This document shows, in pieces, positions 21,737 to 27,813 of a DNA stretch of 27,813 bases. Each line of letters opens with the position of its first letter. The first letter of the stretch is position 1. Source of the stretch: Ruminococcus sp. CAG:403. GTDB taxonomy: Bacteria; Bacillota; Clostridia; Oscillospirales; Ruminococcaceae. The stretch is taken from the NCBI GenBank assembly GCA_000437255.1, contig FR899103.1:11390-39202 (forward strand), read 5' to 3'. The position numbers were made by a program, and so were the translations under genes. The notes below the pieces were generated by a model. It searched no databases and had not been told where the DNA came from. It saw only the letters and a program-made list of their open reading frames with translations.

Positions 21737-23845
21737 ATGATGAATTGGAAAAAGGGACTTGCCGTAGTGTTGGCTGGACTGTCACTTGCCATTCCGCTGA
21801 GCGGATGCAAGAAGGATACCGCAGATTCTTCTTCTGAGGCAAGTACTTCGGCAGCAGAATCTTCCGGAACGGATGCACCGGAAGCCACTACGACAAAGGA
21901 GGAAACCACTGTAACGGAGCATGTCAGCCCGACAGAAACCGTCAGCAGTACACTGGGCATTGAGAAAAACGGCATCAATATGACACTTGATCGGGATAAG
22001 ACCAATACATATAAAGCCAATTTGGATCAGTTTATCCAGGACGGCGACCAGGTACAGTCGTTTACCTTTATTTTTTATGCGGCAGACGGCTCTTCCAACA
22101 TTGGAACTTATAAGGGTGCCTGCGGTGTTTCGGTCAAGGATGGCAGCAGTGCTGCAACCGATAAGAATTGGTATCAGAGCGATGATTTTTCACAGGAAGC
22201 AAATGGTTCCTATATTGAATTGAACTGGACTGTTCCGGCAGAGGTACAAAAGGACATAGATCCTTCCGGACAAGTTCTGGTTGGCTATTGGTGGGGCGAT
22301 GTGCAGCAGGTTCGTCTGGACAGCATTGTCTGCACCTTTACGCGGACGGCAACGGTTCCGGTAGACGGCACCAAGTCGATCAGTCCGAATACCACATTGG
22401 ATTATGCCGATGAATCTGCCAAGGAAGCCAAAATTTCTTTGGGCGATTTGATCACGGAAGGCGACACCCTTCAGACGGTTACATTTGATGTTTCCGGCGG
22501 TGGTTCCCTTGGAAAGTTTACCGGTGCATTTGGTGTTTCTGTGGCAGAAGACAGCAAGGCGGCAACGGACAAGGGCTGGTATCAAAGCTCCAATGTGGTG
22601 CTGTTCACCGATTCCAATGCAGTTTCCCTGACTTGGATTGTGCCAGATGAAGTCAAAGCAGATATTCAGGCAGGCGGAGAAGTCATGCTGGGCTATTGGT
22701 GGAGTGACCAGAATCCAGTCACCCTGACCAATGTTTCCGTTCGCTACAGCAACGATGGCATCACTGGCAGCACAGCAACGACTGCAACGCCAGCGGATTC
22801 CGAAAAGAAGGAAGCGGTTGACAATACAGTAGAAGCCGGCGATATGACCGCTTCAGAAATTGTAGACAACATTCGGATTGGTTGGAATCTGGGGAATACA
22901 TTTGATAGTTATAATACCTCTTCCAGCGACACCGAAACCGGATGGGGCAACCCCAAAACCACAAAAGCAATGATCGACACGGTAAAGGACGCTGGATTCA
23001 ATGCAATTCGTATTCCAGTCACCTGGGGCGAGCATCTCTCTGCGGATTATACCATTGATGCAAATTGGATGGCACGAATCAAAGAAGTTGTTGACTATGC
23101 CTACGACCAGAATATGTTTGTGATCTTGAATGTGCACCATGACGATGCCCTGTGGCTGGTGCCAACCAATGCCAAGCTGGAGGAAGACAAGACCATTCTT
23201 TCAAAGATCTGGACGCAGATTGGAACTACTTTCCAGGACTATGATTCACACTTGATTTTTGAAGGCATGAATGAACCTCGTGTGATTGGCAGTTCTACTG
23301 AGTGGAGCGGCGGTACGCCGGAGGAACGGCAGGTCATCAACCAGTTGTTTGTTACCTTTACTGATACGGTACGGGGATTGGGCGGAAACAATGCAAAGCG
23401 TGCGCTGATTGTCACCTCTCATGCACAGTCTATCGTAAAGGATGCCGTTCAGGCAATTGAAATTCCGAACAATGACCCGAATATCATTGTCTCTATTCAT
23501 AGCTATGCACCGTGGGATTTTGCCGGAACAGATAGTGAGCGGTCTACTTGGGGAACCGATGCGGATAAGCAGGAATTGGATCAGAATTTCCAATTCCTAA
23601 AGGAAACCTTTGTTGATAAGGGAATTCCGGTTATCCTGGATGAATTCGGTGCTGTCAACAAGAACAATGAAGCAGATCGTGATGCTTACTATGAATATTA
23701 TGTCAAGAGTGCAAAGGCACACGGCGGCATCAAGTGCTTCGTTTGGGACAATGGAACGCAGAAGGAATTCGGTCTGCTGAATAGAAGTCAGAACAGCTGG
23801 TACTTCCCATCGATTGTTGATGCAATGATGCGTGGCGCTGCATAA
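21737..23845 (+). CDS. GH5 endoglucanase lipoprotein with two tandem modules
   Basis: 702 aa from the ATG at 21737 (AAAGGAG upstream). A lipobox LSGC ends the signal peptide, so Cys24 would be lipidated and the enzyme anchored outside the membrane. After a Ser/Thr/Glu linker come two related modules (about 72-205 and 212-350), each with a pattern like ATDKxWYQS...LVGYWW, probably carbohydrate-binding beta-sandwiches. The GH5 domain follows (about 370-700): RIGWNLGNTFDSYN, IRIPVTWGEHL, ILNVHHDDALW, acid/base Glu513 in FEGMNEPR, and nucleophile Glu636 in VILDEFGA. GWNLGNTFDS suggests subfamily GH5_4 (endoglucanase, lichenase or xyloglucanase). Unlike the protein at 1354 it has no dockerin. Confidence 0.95.
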   Translation: MMNWKKGLAVVLAGLSLAIPLSGCKKDTADSSSEASTSAAESSGTDAPEATTTKEETTVTEHVSPTETVSSTLGIEKNGINMTLDRDKTNTYKANLDQFIQDGDQVQSFTFIFYAADGSSNIGTYKGACGVSVKDGSSAATDKNWYQSDDFSQEANGSYIELNWTVPAEVQKDIDPSGQVLVGYWWGDVQQVRLDSIVCTFTRTATVPVDGTKSISPNTTLDYADESAKEAKISLGDLITEGDTLQTVTFDVSGGGSLGKFTGAFGVSVAEDSKAATDKGWYQSSNVVLFTDSNAVSLTWIVPDEVKADIQAGGEVMLGYWWSDQNPVTLTNVSVRYSNDGITGSTATTATPADSEKKEAVDNTVEAGDMTASEIVDNIRIGWNLGNTFDSYNTSSSDTETGWGNPKTTKAMIDTVKDAGFNAIRIPVTWGEHLSADYTIDANWMARIKEVVDYAYDQNMFVILNVHHDDALWLVPTNAKLEEDKTILSKIWTQIGTTFQDYDSHLIFEGMNEPRVIGSSTEWSGGTPEERQVINQLFVTFTDTVRGLGGNNAKRALIVTSHAQSIVKDAVQAIEIPNNDPNIIVSIHSYAPWDFAGTDSERSTWGTDADKQELDQNFQFLKETFVDKGIPVILDEFGAVNKNNEADRDAYYEYYVKSAKAHGGIKCFVWDNGTQKEFGLLNRSQNSWYFPSIVDAMMRGAA

Positions 23846-23986
23846 GCAGTCGCATGGCGGAAGTGCACACTGCTTGGCATTCAGGACATTTTGCACAGAA
23901 AGCATGGAGCTTCTTTGGGGAAAACAGAGAAATTCATGCAAAAAGAACAAAATTTCCAATTAAAGTGAGAAAAGAATTATAAAATA

Positions 23987-23995
23987 TGTTATAAT
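23987..23995 (+). promoter_or_regulatory. Extended -10 promoter for the cytidylate-kinase-like gene
   Basis: TGTTATAAT is an extended -10; the -35 region is poor. The gap after the GH5 gene (23846-24040) has no clear terminator and no other feature that I see. Confidence 0.6.
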
Positions 23996-24040
23996 AAGAG
24001 CCATAAAATTAGATACAACTGGATGGGAGGAGCATACCAT

Positions 24041-24655
24041 ATGGCAAATCGAATCATCACCATTGAACGAGAATATGCGAGCGGAGGCCGGGAAATCGGC
24101 GAGTTGGTTGCAAAAGCACTGGGGGTTCCGTTTTATAATCGGGAAATTTTACAGATGGCTGCGGAACGCAGCGGCGTATCCTCAGAATATCTGGAACATG
24201 CAGAGGAAGCAGCGCCGAAGAGTTTTCTGTATACCCTGATGCTTTCTTCGAACCCGACTCGTTCCATTGAAGAAACCCTGCCGCTTTCCGATAAAATATA
24301 CATTATCGAAACGAATATCATCAAGGAGCTTGCAGCGAAGAGTGACTGTGTTATTGTGGGACGCTGCGCCAGCTATATTCTGCGAGAGGAAGAACGCTTG
24401 TTCCGGACATTTATCTATGCGGATACAGAAACGAGAATTCAGCGTGCCGTTCAGCAGTATGGTGTAGATGCCCGTAAGGCAGAAAATCTGCTGCGGAAAA
24501 TTGACCGTCGCCGGGAAAACTTCTACAGCATCAATACCGGCGGAAACTGGTATGACAAGGCAAATTATTCACTGTGCCTGAATAGCGGAGAACTGGGCGT
24601 TGCATTGGCAGCAAAGCTGATTGTAGACGCTGCAAAGGAAACCATTTATCAATAA
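24041..24655 (+). CDS. Cytidylate-kinase-like P-loop protein
   Basis: 204 aa from the ATG at 24041, preceded by GGGAGGAG; a start 18 bases earlier would include the ribosome site. IITIEREYASGGREIGELVA is the modified P-loop of the Cytidylate_kin2 family (PF13189), followed by VPFYNREILQMAAERSG, and DCVIVGRCASYILRE and LLRKIDRRRENFYS as later nucleotide-binding elements. These proteins resemble CMP kinase but are distinct from the essential Cmk; the substrate is not established. They often occur with membrane or sugar-metabolism genes. Here the neighbours give no pathway hint. Confidence 0.9.
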   Translation: MANRIITIEREYASGGREIGELVAKALGVPFYNREILQMAAERSGVSSEYLEHAEEAAPKSFLYTLMLSSNPTRSIEETLPLSDKIYIIETNIIKELAAKSDCVIVGRCASYILREEERLFRTFIYADTETRIQRAVQQYGVDARKAENLLRKIDRRRENFYSINTGGNWYDKANYSLCLNSGELGVALAAKLIVDAAKETIYQ

Positions 24656-24673
24656 AACAAAATTTGTATACGG

Positions 24674-24709
24674 AATCTGTCTGCATCTCTGGATGCAGGC
24701 AGATTTTTT
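24674..24709 (+). terminator. Terminator after the cytidylate-kinase-like gene
   Basis: AATCTGTCTGCATC (24674-24687) pairs with GATGCAGGCAGATT (24692-24705, one G-U), loop TCTG, then TTTTT. Confidence 0.9.
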
Positions 24710-24773
24710 ATTTGCTGTAAATTTCTGTATAAACGGGCTATGCGCTGTCCATACTGCTAGCGAGGTGATTGAT

Positions 24774-25394
24774 ATGAAAAAATTGGAAATGGCATTGCTC
24801 TTGGGAATGGCAGGCACCATTTTATGGAATAGCTGGAATGGGTTTACGGCGGATTGGAACCATTTGCAACAGAATGTGTTGCGCATGCATATCCTTGCCA
24901 ATTCGGACAGTCCGGCAGATCAGGCGCTGAAACTGGAAGTGCGGGATCGGCTGCTGGCATCTTCCGAGGAACTGTTCGGGGAAGAAATCGACTTTGACCA
25001 TTTGGAAGAAACCGTATCCGGGCAGCTGGGGCGCATTGAAGCACTGGCAGAAGAAGTGCTCGCAGAAAATGGGGCTTCCTATTCGGTTTCTGCGCAGCTG
25101 GTCAACATGCCGTTTGATGCCAGAACCTATGGGGAATTGACCATGCCGGCAGGCAATTATGATGCCATTCGGGTTACCATCGGAGCAGCGAAGGGACAGA
25201 ATTGGTGGTGCGTGATGTATCCGCCGCTTTGCTTGCCGGCAGCTTCTGATGTGGTCGGAGACGCATCGGCAGAAGAAGCTTATTTTTCGCCGGGCGAGCA
25301 GGATATGCTGGATCATCCAGAGTCCTATGCTGTTCGGTTTAAATGTGTGGAGTGGTGGCATGCATTTAAGGAATGGGTGCAGAGCGAATCATGA
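24774..25394 (+). CDS. spoIIR: Stage II sporulation protein R
   Basis: 206 aa from the ATG at 24774 (GAGGTGAT upstream). A single N-terminal helix acts as export signal. VLRMHILANSDSPADQALKL, then EVRDRLL, and GQNWWCVMYPPLCLP are hallmarks of SpoIIR. In Bacillus the forespore makes SpoIIR, which crosses to the intermembrane space and triggers SpoIIGA to process pro-sigma-E in the mother cell. Its presence argues that this strain belongs to a spore-forming lineage. I see no sigma-A or clear sigma-F promoter before it; the preceding terminator isolates it from the kinase-like gene. The last 20 residues replace the longer basic tail of some relatives. Confidence 0.95.
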   Translation: MKKLEMALLLGMAGTILWNSWNGFTADWNHLQQNVLRMHILANSDSPADQALKLEVRDRLLASSEELFGEEIDFDHLEETVSGQLGRIEALAEEVLAENGASYSVSAQLVNMPFDARTYGELTMPAGNYDAIRVTIGAAKGQNWWCVMYPPLCLPAASDVVGDASAEEAYFSPGEQDMLDHPESYAVRFKCVEWWHAFKEWVQSES

Positions 25395-25437
25395 CAGTTC
25401 TTGAAATGTAAAAAAAATATGAATTACAGAAAATAGC

Positions 25438-25466
25438 TTGACACAAAAGCAGAAATTGATTATAAT
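25438..25466 (+). promoter_or_regulatory. Consensus promoter of infC-rpmI-rplT
   Basis: TTGACA (25438-25443), 17-nt spacer, TATAAT (25461-25466): perfect consensus. Confidence 0.93.
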
Positions 25467-25474
25467 AGTTGGAG

Positions 25475-25625
25475 TAAACAAAGAAGAGCATCACAGTTCT
25501 CACCGTTTGGCTCACGTTGAAACGGTCAATAGTATTTCAACCTGCTCGTTTCTCGTTCGGGAAGCTTGTGCCAGGAGAGAAGTATGATGAGGAGTGCTCA
25601 CAATGTGATGCATTCCTTTTTGTTT
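25475..25625 (+). ncRNA. L20-type leader with terminator (infC operon)
   Basis: The 180-nt leader is closed by GCATCACA (25488-25495) pairing with TGTGATGC (25604-25611), followed by TTTTT at 25617-25621. Internal stems include GTTGAAA with TTTCAAC. Its position and layout match the Firmicutes L20 leader, where ribosomal protein L20 binds and promotes premature termination. Family assignment is by position and architecture; a covariance search is needed. Confidence 0.65.
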
Positions 25626-25655
25626 GTGAATTAATATGTTTGGAGGTGCTGGCTT

Positions 25656-26174
25656 ATCAGCAAACAGGAACTGCAGATTAATGATGAAATCCGGGATCGG
25701 GAGATTCTGGTCATTGATCAGGATGGATCAAAACTCGGAACAATGTCTGCAAGAGATGCACAGAAGCTCGCGTATGACAAAGATTTGGATCTGGTCAAAA
25801 TCGCACCGCAGGCGAAACCGCCTGTATGCCGTATCATGGACTATGGAAAATACTGCTTTGAACAGCAAAAACGGGAGAAAGAAGCCCGGAAAAATCAAAA
25901 AGTGGTTTCCATTAAGGAAATTCGTATGTTTTCCGCAATTGATACCCACGACTTTGAAACAAAAGTGAATCAGGCGAAGAAATTTTTGCAGGGCGGCGAT
26001 AAGCTGAAGGTATCTGTTCGGTTCCGTAAGCGCGCGATTGCACATCCGCAGATCGGCGAAGAGCTGTTAAAGCAATTCAAGGATGCCTGCGCAGAAGTCG
26101 GCGTTGTAGAAAAGCCTGCTAAAATGGAGGGCCGCAGCATGGTCCTGTTCATTTCACCGAAAGCATCGAAGTAA
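25656..26174 (+). CDS. infC: Translation initiation factor IF-3, ATC start
   Basis: 172 aa. The homologous frame runs upstream of the first ATG (25743) through the conserved N-terminus SKQELQINDEIRDREILVID, and the only position 7 nt from the GGAGGTG site is ATC at 25656. No ATG, GTG or TTG occurs in frame there. infC genes commonly use ATT or ATC, which IF-3 itself discriminates against, giving autoregulation. The N-domain continues LGTMSARDAQKLAYDKDLDL, VKIAPQAKPPVCRIMDYGK spans the linker, and the C-domain ends EKPAKMEGRSMVLFISPK. IF-3 binds the 30S subunit and checks initiator tRNA and start codon. First gene of infC-rpmI-rplT. Confidence 0.95.
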   Translation: MSKQELQINDEIRDREILVIDQDGSKLGTMSARDAQKLAYDKDLDLVKIAPQAKPPVCRIMDYGKYCFEQQKREKEARKNQKVVSIKEIRMFSAIDTHDFETKVNQAKKFLQGGDKLKVSVRFRKRAIAHPQIGEELLKQFKDACAEVGVVEKPAKMEGRSMVLFISPKASK

Positions 26175-26189
26175 AAGGGAGGATTTACC

Positions 26190-26396
26190 ATGGCAAAGAA
26201 GGTAAAAACAAAAACACATTCCGGTGCAAAAAAGCGGTTTAAGATGACTGCTACCGGTAAGCTGAAGTATCAGAAGACCAATAAGAGACACAGACTGACA
26301 CAGAAGGATACCAAGCGGAAGAGAATTGCTCGTACGGCTGGCGTTGTGGATACCACGAATACAGCTGCTGTTAAGAAATTGATGCCCTACGCATAA
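26190..26396 (+). CDS. rpmI: Ribosomal protein L35
   Basis: 68 aa, very basic. MAKKVKTKTHSGAKKRFKMT and then ATGKLKYQKTNKRHRLTQKD match bacterial L35, ending VKKLMPYA. It is a 50S protein. It lies 15 nt after infC and shares its leader; a GGGAGG site precedes the ATG. Confidence 0.98.
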   Translation: MAKKVKTKTHSGAKKRFKMTATGKLKYQKTNKRHRLTQKDTKRKRIARTAGVVDTTNTAAVKKLMPYA

Positions 26397-26446
26397 GGCG
26401 CTTTTCTTGCAATTTAAAATATCAGTATTATCGGAGGTAGAAACAT

Positions 26447-26800
26447 ATGGCACGTGTGAAGGGCGCAATGATGACGCGCAAAAGAAGAAATAAAACACTG
26501 AAGCTGGCAAAGGGCTATTTCGGCAGCAAGAGCAAGCATTTCAAGATGGCAAAACAGGCCGTTATGAAATCTGGCAACTATGCTTATGTAGGAAGAAAGC
26601 AGAAGAAGAGAGAGTTCAGAAAGATCTGGATCACAAGAATCTCTGCTGCTTGCAAGCTCAACGGCATGAATTATTCTACATTCATGAATGGCTGCAAGAA
26701 GGCTGGCATCACCCTGAATCGGAAGATGCTGTCTGAAATTGCAATTCATGATGCAGAAGGCTTTGCAGCAATTGCAGCAAAGGCAAAGGCTGCTCTTTAA
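26447..26800 (+). CDS. rplT: Ribosomal protein L20
   Basis: 117 aa. MARVKGAMMTRKRRNKTLKL, then AKGYFGSKSKHFKMAKQAVM and RISAACKLNGMNYSTFMNG are L20 signatures. L20 binds 23S rRNA early in 50S assembly and, in Firmicutes, represses this operon through the leader. CGGAGGTAG precedes the ATG; a 50-nt spacer separates it from rpmI. Confidence 0.98.
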   Translation: MARVKGAMMTRKRRNKTLKLAKGYFGSKSKHFKMAKQAVMKSGNYAYVGRKQKKREFRKIWITRISAACKLNGMNYSTFMNGCKKAGITLNRKMLSEIAIHDAEGFAAIAAKAKAAL

Positions 26801-26817
26801 TGGTTTGAATGAAATTG

Positions 26818-26852
26818 AACACGCTCTGTATCAGACACGGAGCGTGTTTTAT
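26818..26852 (+). terminator. Terminator of infC-rpmI-rplT
   Basis: AACACGCTCTGT (26818-26829) pairs with ACGGAGCGTGTT (26837-26848, one G-U), then TTATTATA. Confidence 0.88.
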
Positions 26853-26856
26853 TATA

Positions 26857-26932
26857 TATGAGAACAGCTTCTAAGAAGTTATTCTCATGGGTGTAAGGGA
26901 ATGCCTTTTCCTATGAGAACAGCTTCTAAGAA
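26857..26932 (+). repeat. 21-bp direct repeats with competing hairpins
   Basis: Two exact 21-bp copies (26857-26877 and 26912-26932) share the core GAGAACAGCTTCTAAG. Copy 1 forms a near-symmetric hairpin GAGAA..CTTCT-A-AGAAG..TTCTC up to 26886. Alternatively TCTCAT (26883-26888) pairs with ATGAGA of copy 2 (26913-26918), around AAGG/CCTT. The two folds exclude each other. It lies between the rplT terminator and the methyltransferase ribosome site. Confidence 0.65.
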
Positions 26933-26956
26933 ACAGGGAGATGGAGGAGCATTTCA

Positions 26957-27766
26957 ATGGAATTACCGCCGTTACTGACTGCAAAGGAAAATCTTGCTGT
27001 CAAACAATATCGAAAGCTGGCACGGCTGAAAAAAGAACGAATGGCACAGCGAAAGTTTGTGCTGGAAGGCGTTCGGTTGGTTACGGATGCCTGTGCAAAC
27101 GGTGCAAGACTCTCCCATCTAATGGTGACACAGGATGCTTGGGAACAGCATGCTGCTGATTGGGCGCAGCTGGATTCCCGGCAGACGAAGATCAGTCTGC
27201 TTTCCGATGCGCTCGCAGCGCAGATGGGAGAAACCGAACATCCGCAAGGTGTATTTGCAATTTGTGAAATGCCGGAAGTGATACCCTTGGAAAAACTGCT
27301 GCAAACGGGAAATTCCTACTTGCTGCTGCATCAGGTACAGGATCCAGGCAATTTGGGTATGATGCTGCGGACAGCCGATGCACTGGGGATTGCAGCTGTG
27401 ATTTGCAGCCAATCCTGTGATTGGTATGCACCGAAGGTTGTGCGTGCTACGATGGGTTCGCTGTTTCGAGTTCCAGTGCTGCAAGTGCCTGCAATCGAGC
27501 CTGTTTTGCAGGCATGTCGGATGCAGGGTGTGGAAACTTGTGCAGCAGTGGTGCGCCAGCCGGCAGAATGGGTCGGACAAGCGACATTTTCCGGGCGCAC
27601 TGCCGTTTTAATTGGAAATGAGGGAAATGGCTTACCGGAGGAGGTTGCCAATGCCTGCGCCCGGCGCATTACCATTCCAATGCATGGACGGATTGAGTCT
27701 CTCAATGCCGCCATGGCTGCTGGCATTATTTTATGGGAATTGGTACGGGATCAACAGGACGCATAG
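26957..27766 (+). CDS. TrmH/SpoU (SPOUT) family RNA 2'-O-methyltransferase
   Basis: 269 aa. An N-terminal RNA-binding domain (about 1-100; KLARLKKERMAQRKFVLEGV) precedes the SPOUT knot domain with its motifs: HQVQDPGNLGMMLRTADALG, AVLIGNEGNGLPEEV and IPMHGRIESLNAAMAAGIIL. These enzymes use S-adenosylmethionine to methylate ribose in rRNA or tRNA; the position after rplT and before a probable dprA is common in clostridia, where the protein is usually annotated as a 23S rRNA methyltransferase (RlmB-like). The exact target is unknown. ATGGAGGAG precedes the start, and a repeat-bearing leader precedes that. Confidence 0.94.
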   Translation: MELPPLLTAKENLAVKQYRKLARLKKERMAQRKFVLEGVRLVTDACANGARLSHLMVTQDAWEQHAADWAQLDSRQTKISLLSDALAAQMGETEHPQGVFAICEMPEVIPLEKLLQTGNSYLLLHQVQDPGNLGMMLRTADALGIAAVICSQSCDWYAPKVVRATMGSLFRVPVLQVPAIEPVLQACRMQGVETCAAVVRQPAEWVGQATFSGRTAVLIGNEGNGLPEEVANACARRITIPMHGRIESLNAAMAAGIILWELVRDQQDA

Positions 27767-27780
27767 AGGGGGAATCAAGG

Positions 27781-27813
27781 ATGGAAGCGCTTCCATATTG
27801 GCTGTGGCTGACT
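27781..27813 (+). CDS. Start of next gene, possibly dprA
   Basis: An ATG at 27781 after a GAGGGGG site begins MEALPYWLWLT and runs off the window. Eleven residues are not enough for a firm call, but DprA/Smf proteins of related bacteria begin with a similar Tyr-Trp-Leu-Trp-Leu stretch, and dprA often follows this methyltransferase gene. Confidence 0.45.
   Translation, partial: MEALPYWLWLT

Noticed and set aside
20974..22020. 348-codon open frame on the minus strand opposite pduL and the GH5 start
   Set aside because: Shadow frame crossing a strong terminator and two promoters, with no recognisable domain.
26857..26932. CRISPR array
   Set aside because: Only two 21-bp copies, one 34-bp interval, no cas genes, and the interval itself pairs with the repeats.

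Overview
The window looks like chromosome of a Gram-positive, anaerobic, plant-polysaccharide-degrading member of the Ruminococcus group (Oscillospiraceae). The evidence is a secreted protein ending in a dockerin, a GH5 endoglucanase lipoprotein with tandem binding-type modules, a pyruvate formate-lyase (PFL) locus, a PduL-type phosphotransacylase, the sporulation gene spoIIR, and classic low-GC promoters (TTGACA-17-TATAAT) with strong AGGAGG ribosome sites. I see no rRNA, tRNA, CRISPR array, insertion sequence or prophage. Species assignment is inference.

Layout: (1) 1-5.4 kb: the 3' part of a SpoVB/MurJ-like flippase, the dockerin protein, the GTPase ychF and a MATE transporter. (2) 5.5-9.3 kb: a minus-strand protein resembling a histidine kinase without ATPase motifs, divergent gap (GAPDH), then on the minus strand an LD-carboxypeptidase and a DtxR-fold regulator that has lost most metal ligands. 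(3) 9.6-13.3 kb: the PFL locus. (4) 13.3-17.7 kb: corA with a short leader ORF, a CNNM/CorC-type protein, a GtrA-like protein, and a DUF421-DUF4363 pair followed by a tandem GC-rich repeat. (5) 17.8-24.7 kb: a zinc-ribbon membrane protein, a Nudix hydrolase, a CPBP protease, pduL, the GH5 lipoprotein and a cytidylate-kinase-like protein. (6) 24.7-27.8 kb: spoIIR, the infC-rpmI-rplT operon behind an L20-type leader, an rRNA methyltransferase of the SPOUT class, and the first codons of a probable dprA.

The most striking system is the PFL locus. The large subunit (691 aa) carries the Cys-Cys active site but stops exactly where the C-terminal glycyl-radical domain should begin. That domain is encoded two genes downstream as a free 79-aa protein with its own ribosome site and the RVSGYAV radical motif. 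Between them lies a 70-aa protein with a cysteine-rich tail that I do not recognise. A complete radical-SAM activase gene follows. This looks like a genuinely split PFL made of separate subunits rather than a decayed gene.

Metabolically, GAPDH, PFL and PduL would form part of a sugar-to-acetate/formate route: pyruvate plus CoA gives formate and acetyl-CoA, and PduL would convert acetyl-CoA to acetyl phosphate. GH5 and the dockerin protein supply the sugars. Other points of interest are the infC gene starting at a non-canonical ATC codon, the corA leader ORF with a possible SD-sequestering hairpin, and several operator-like palindromes at promoters.
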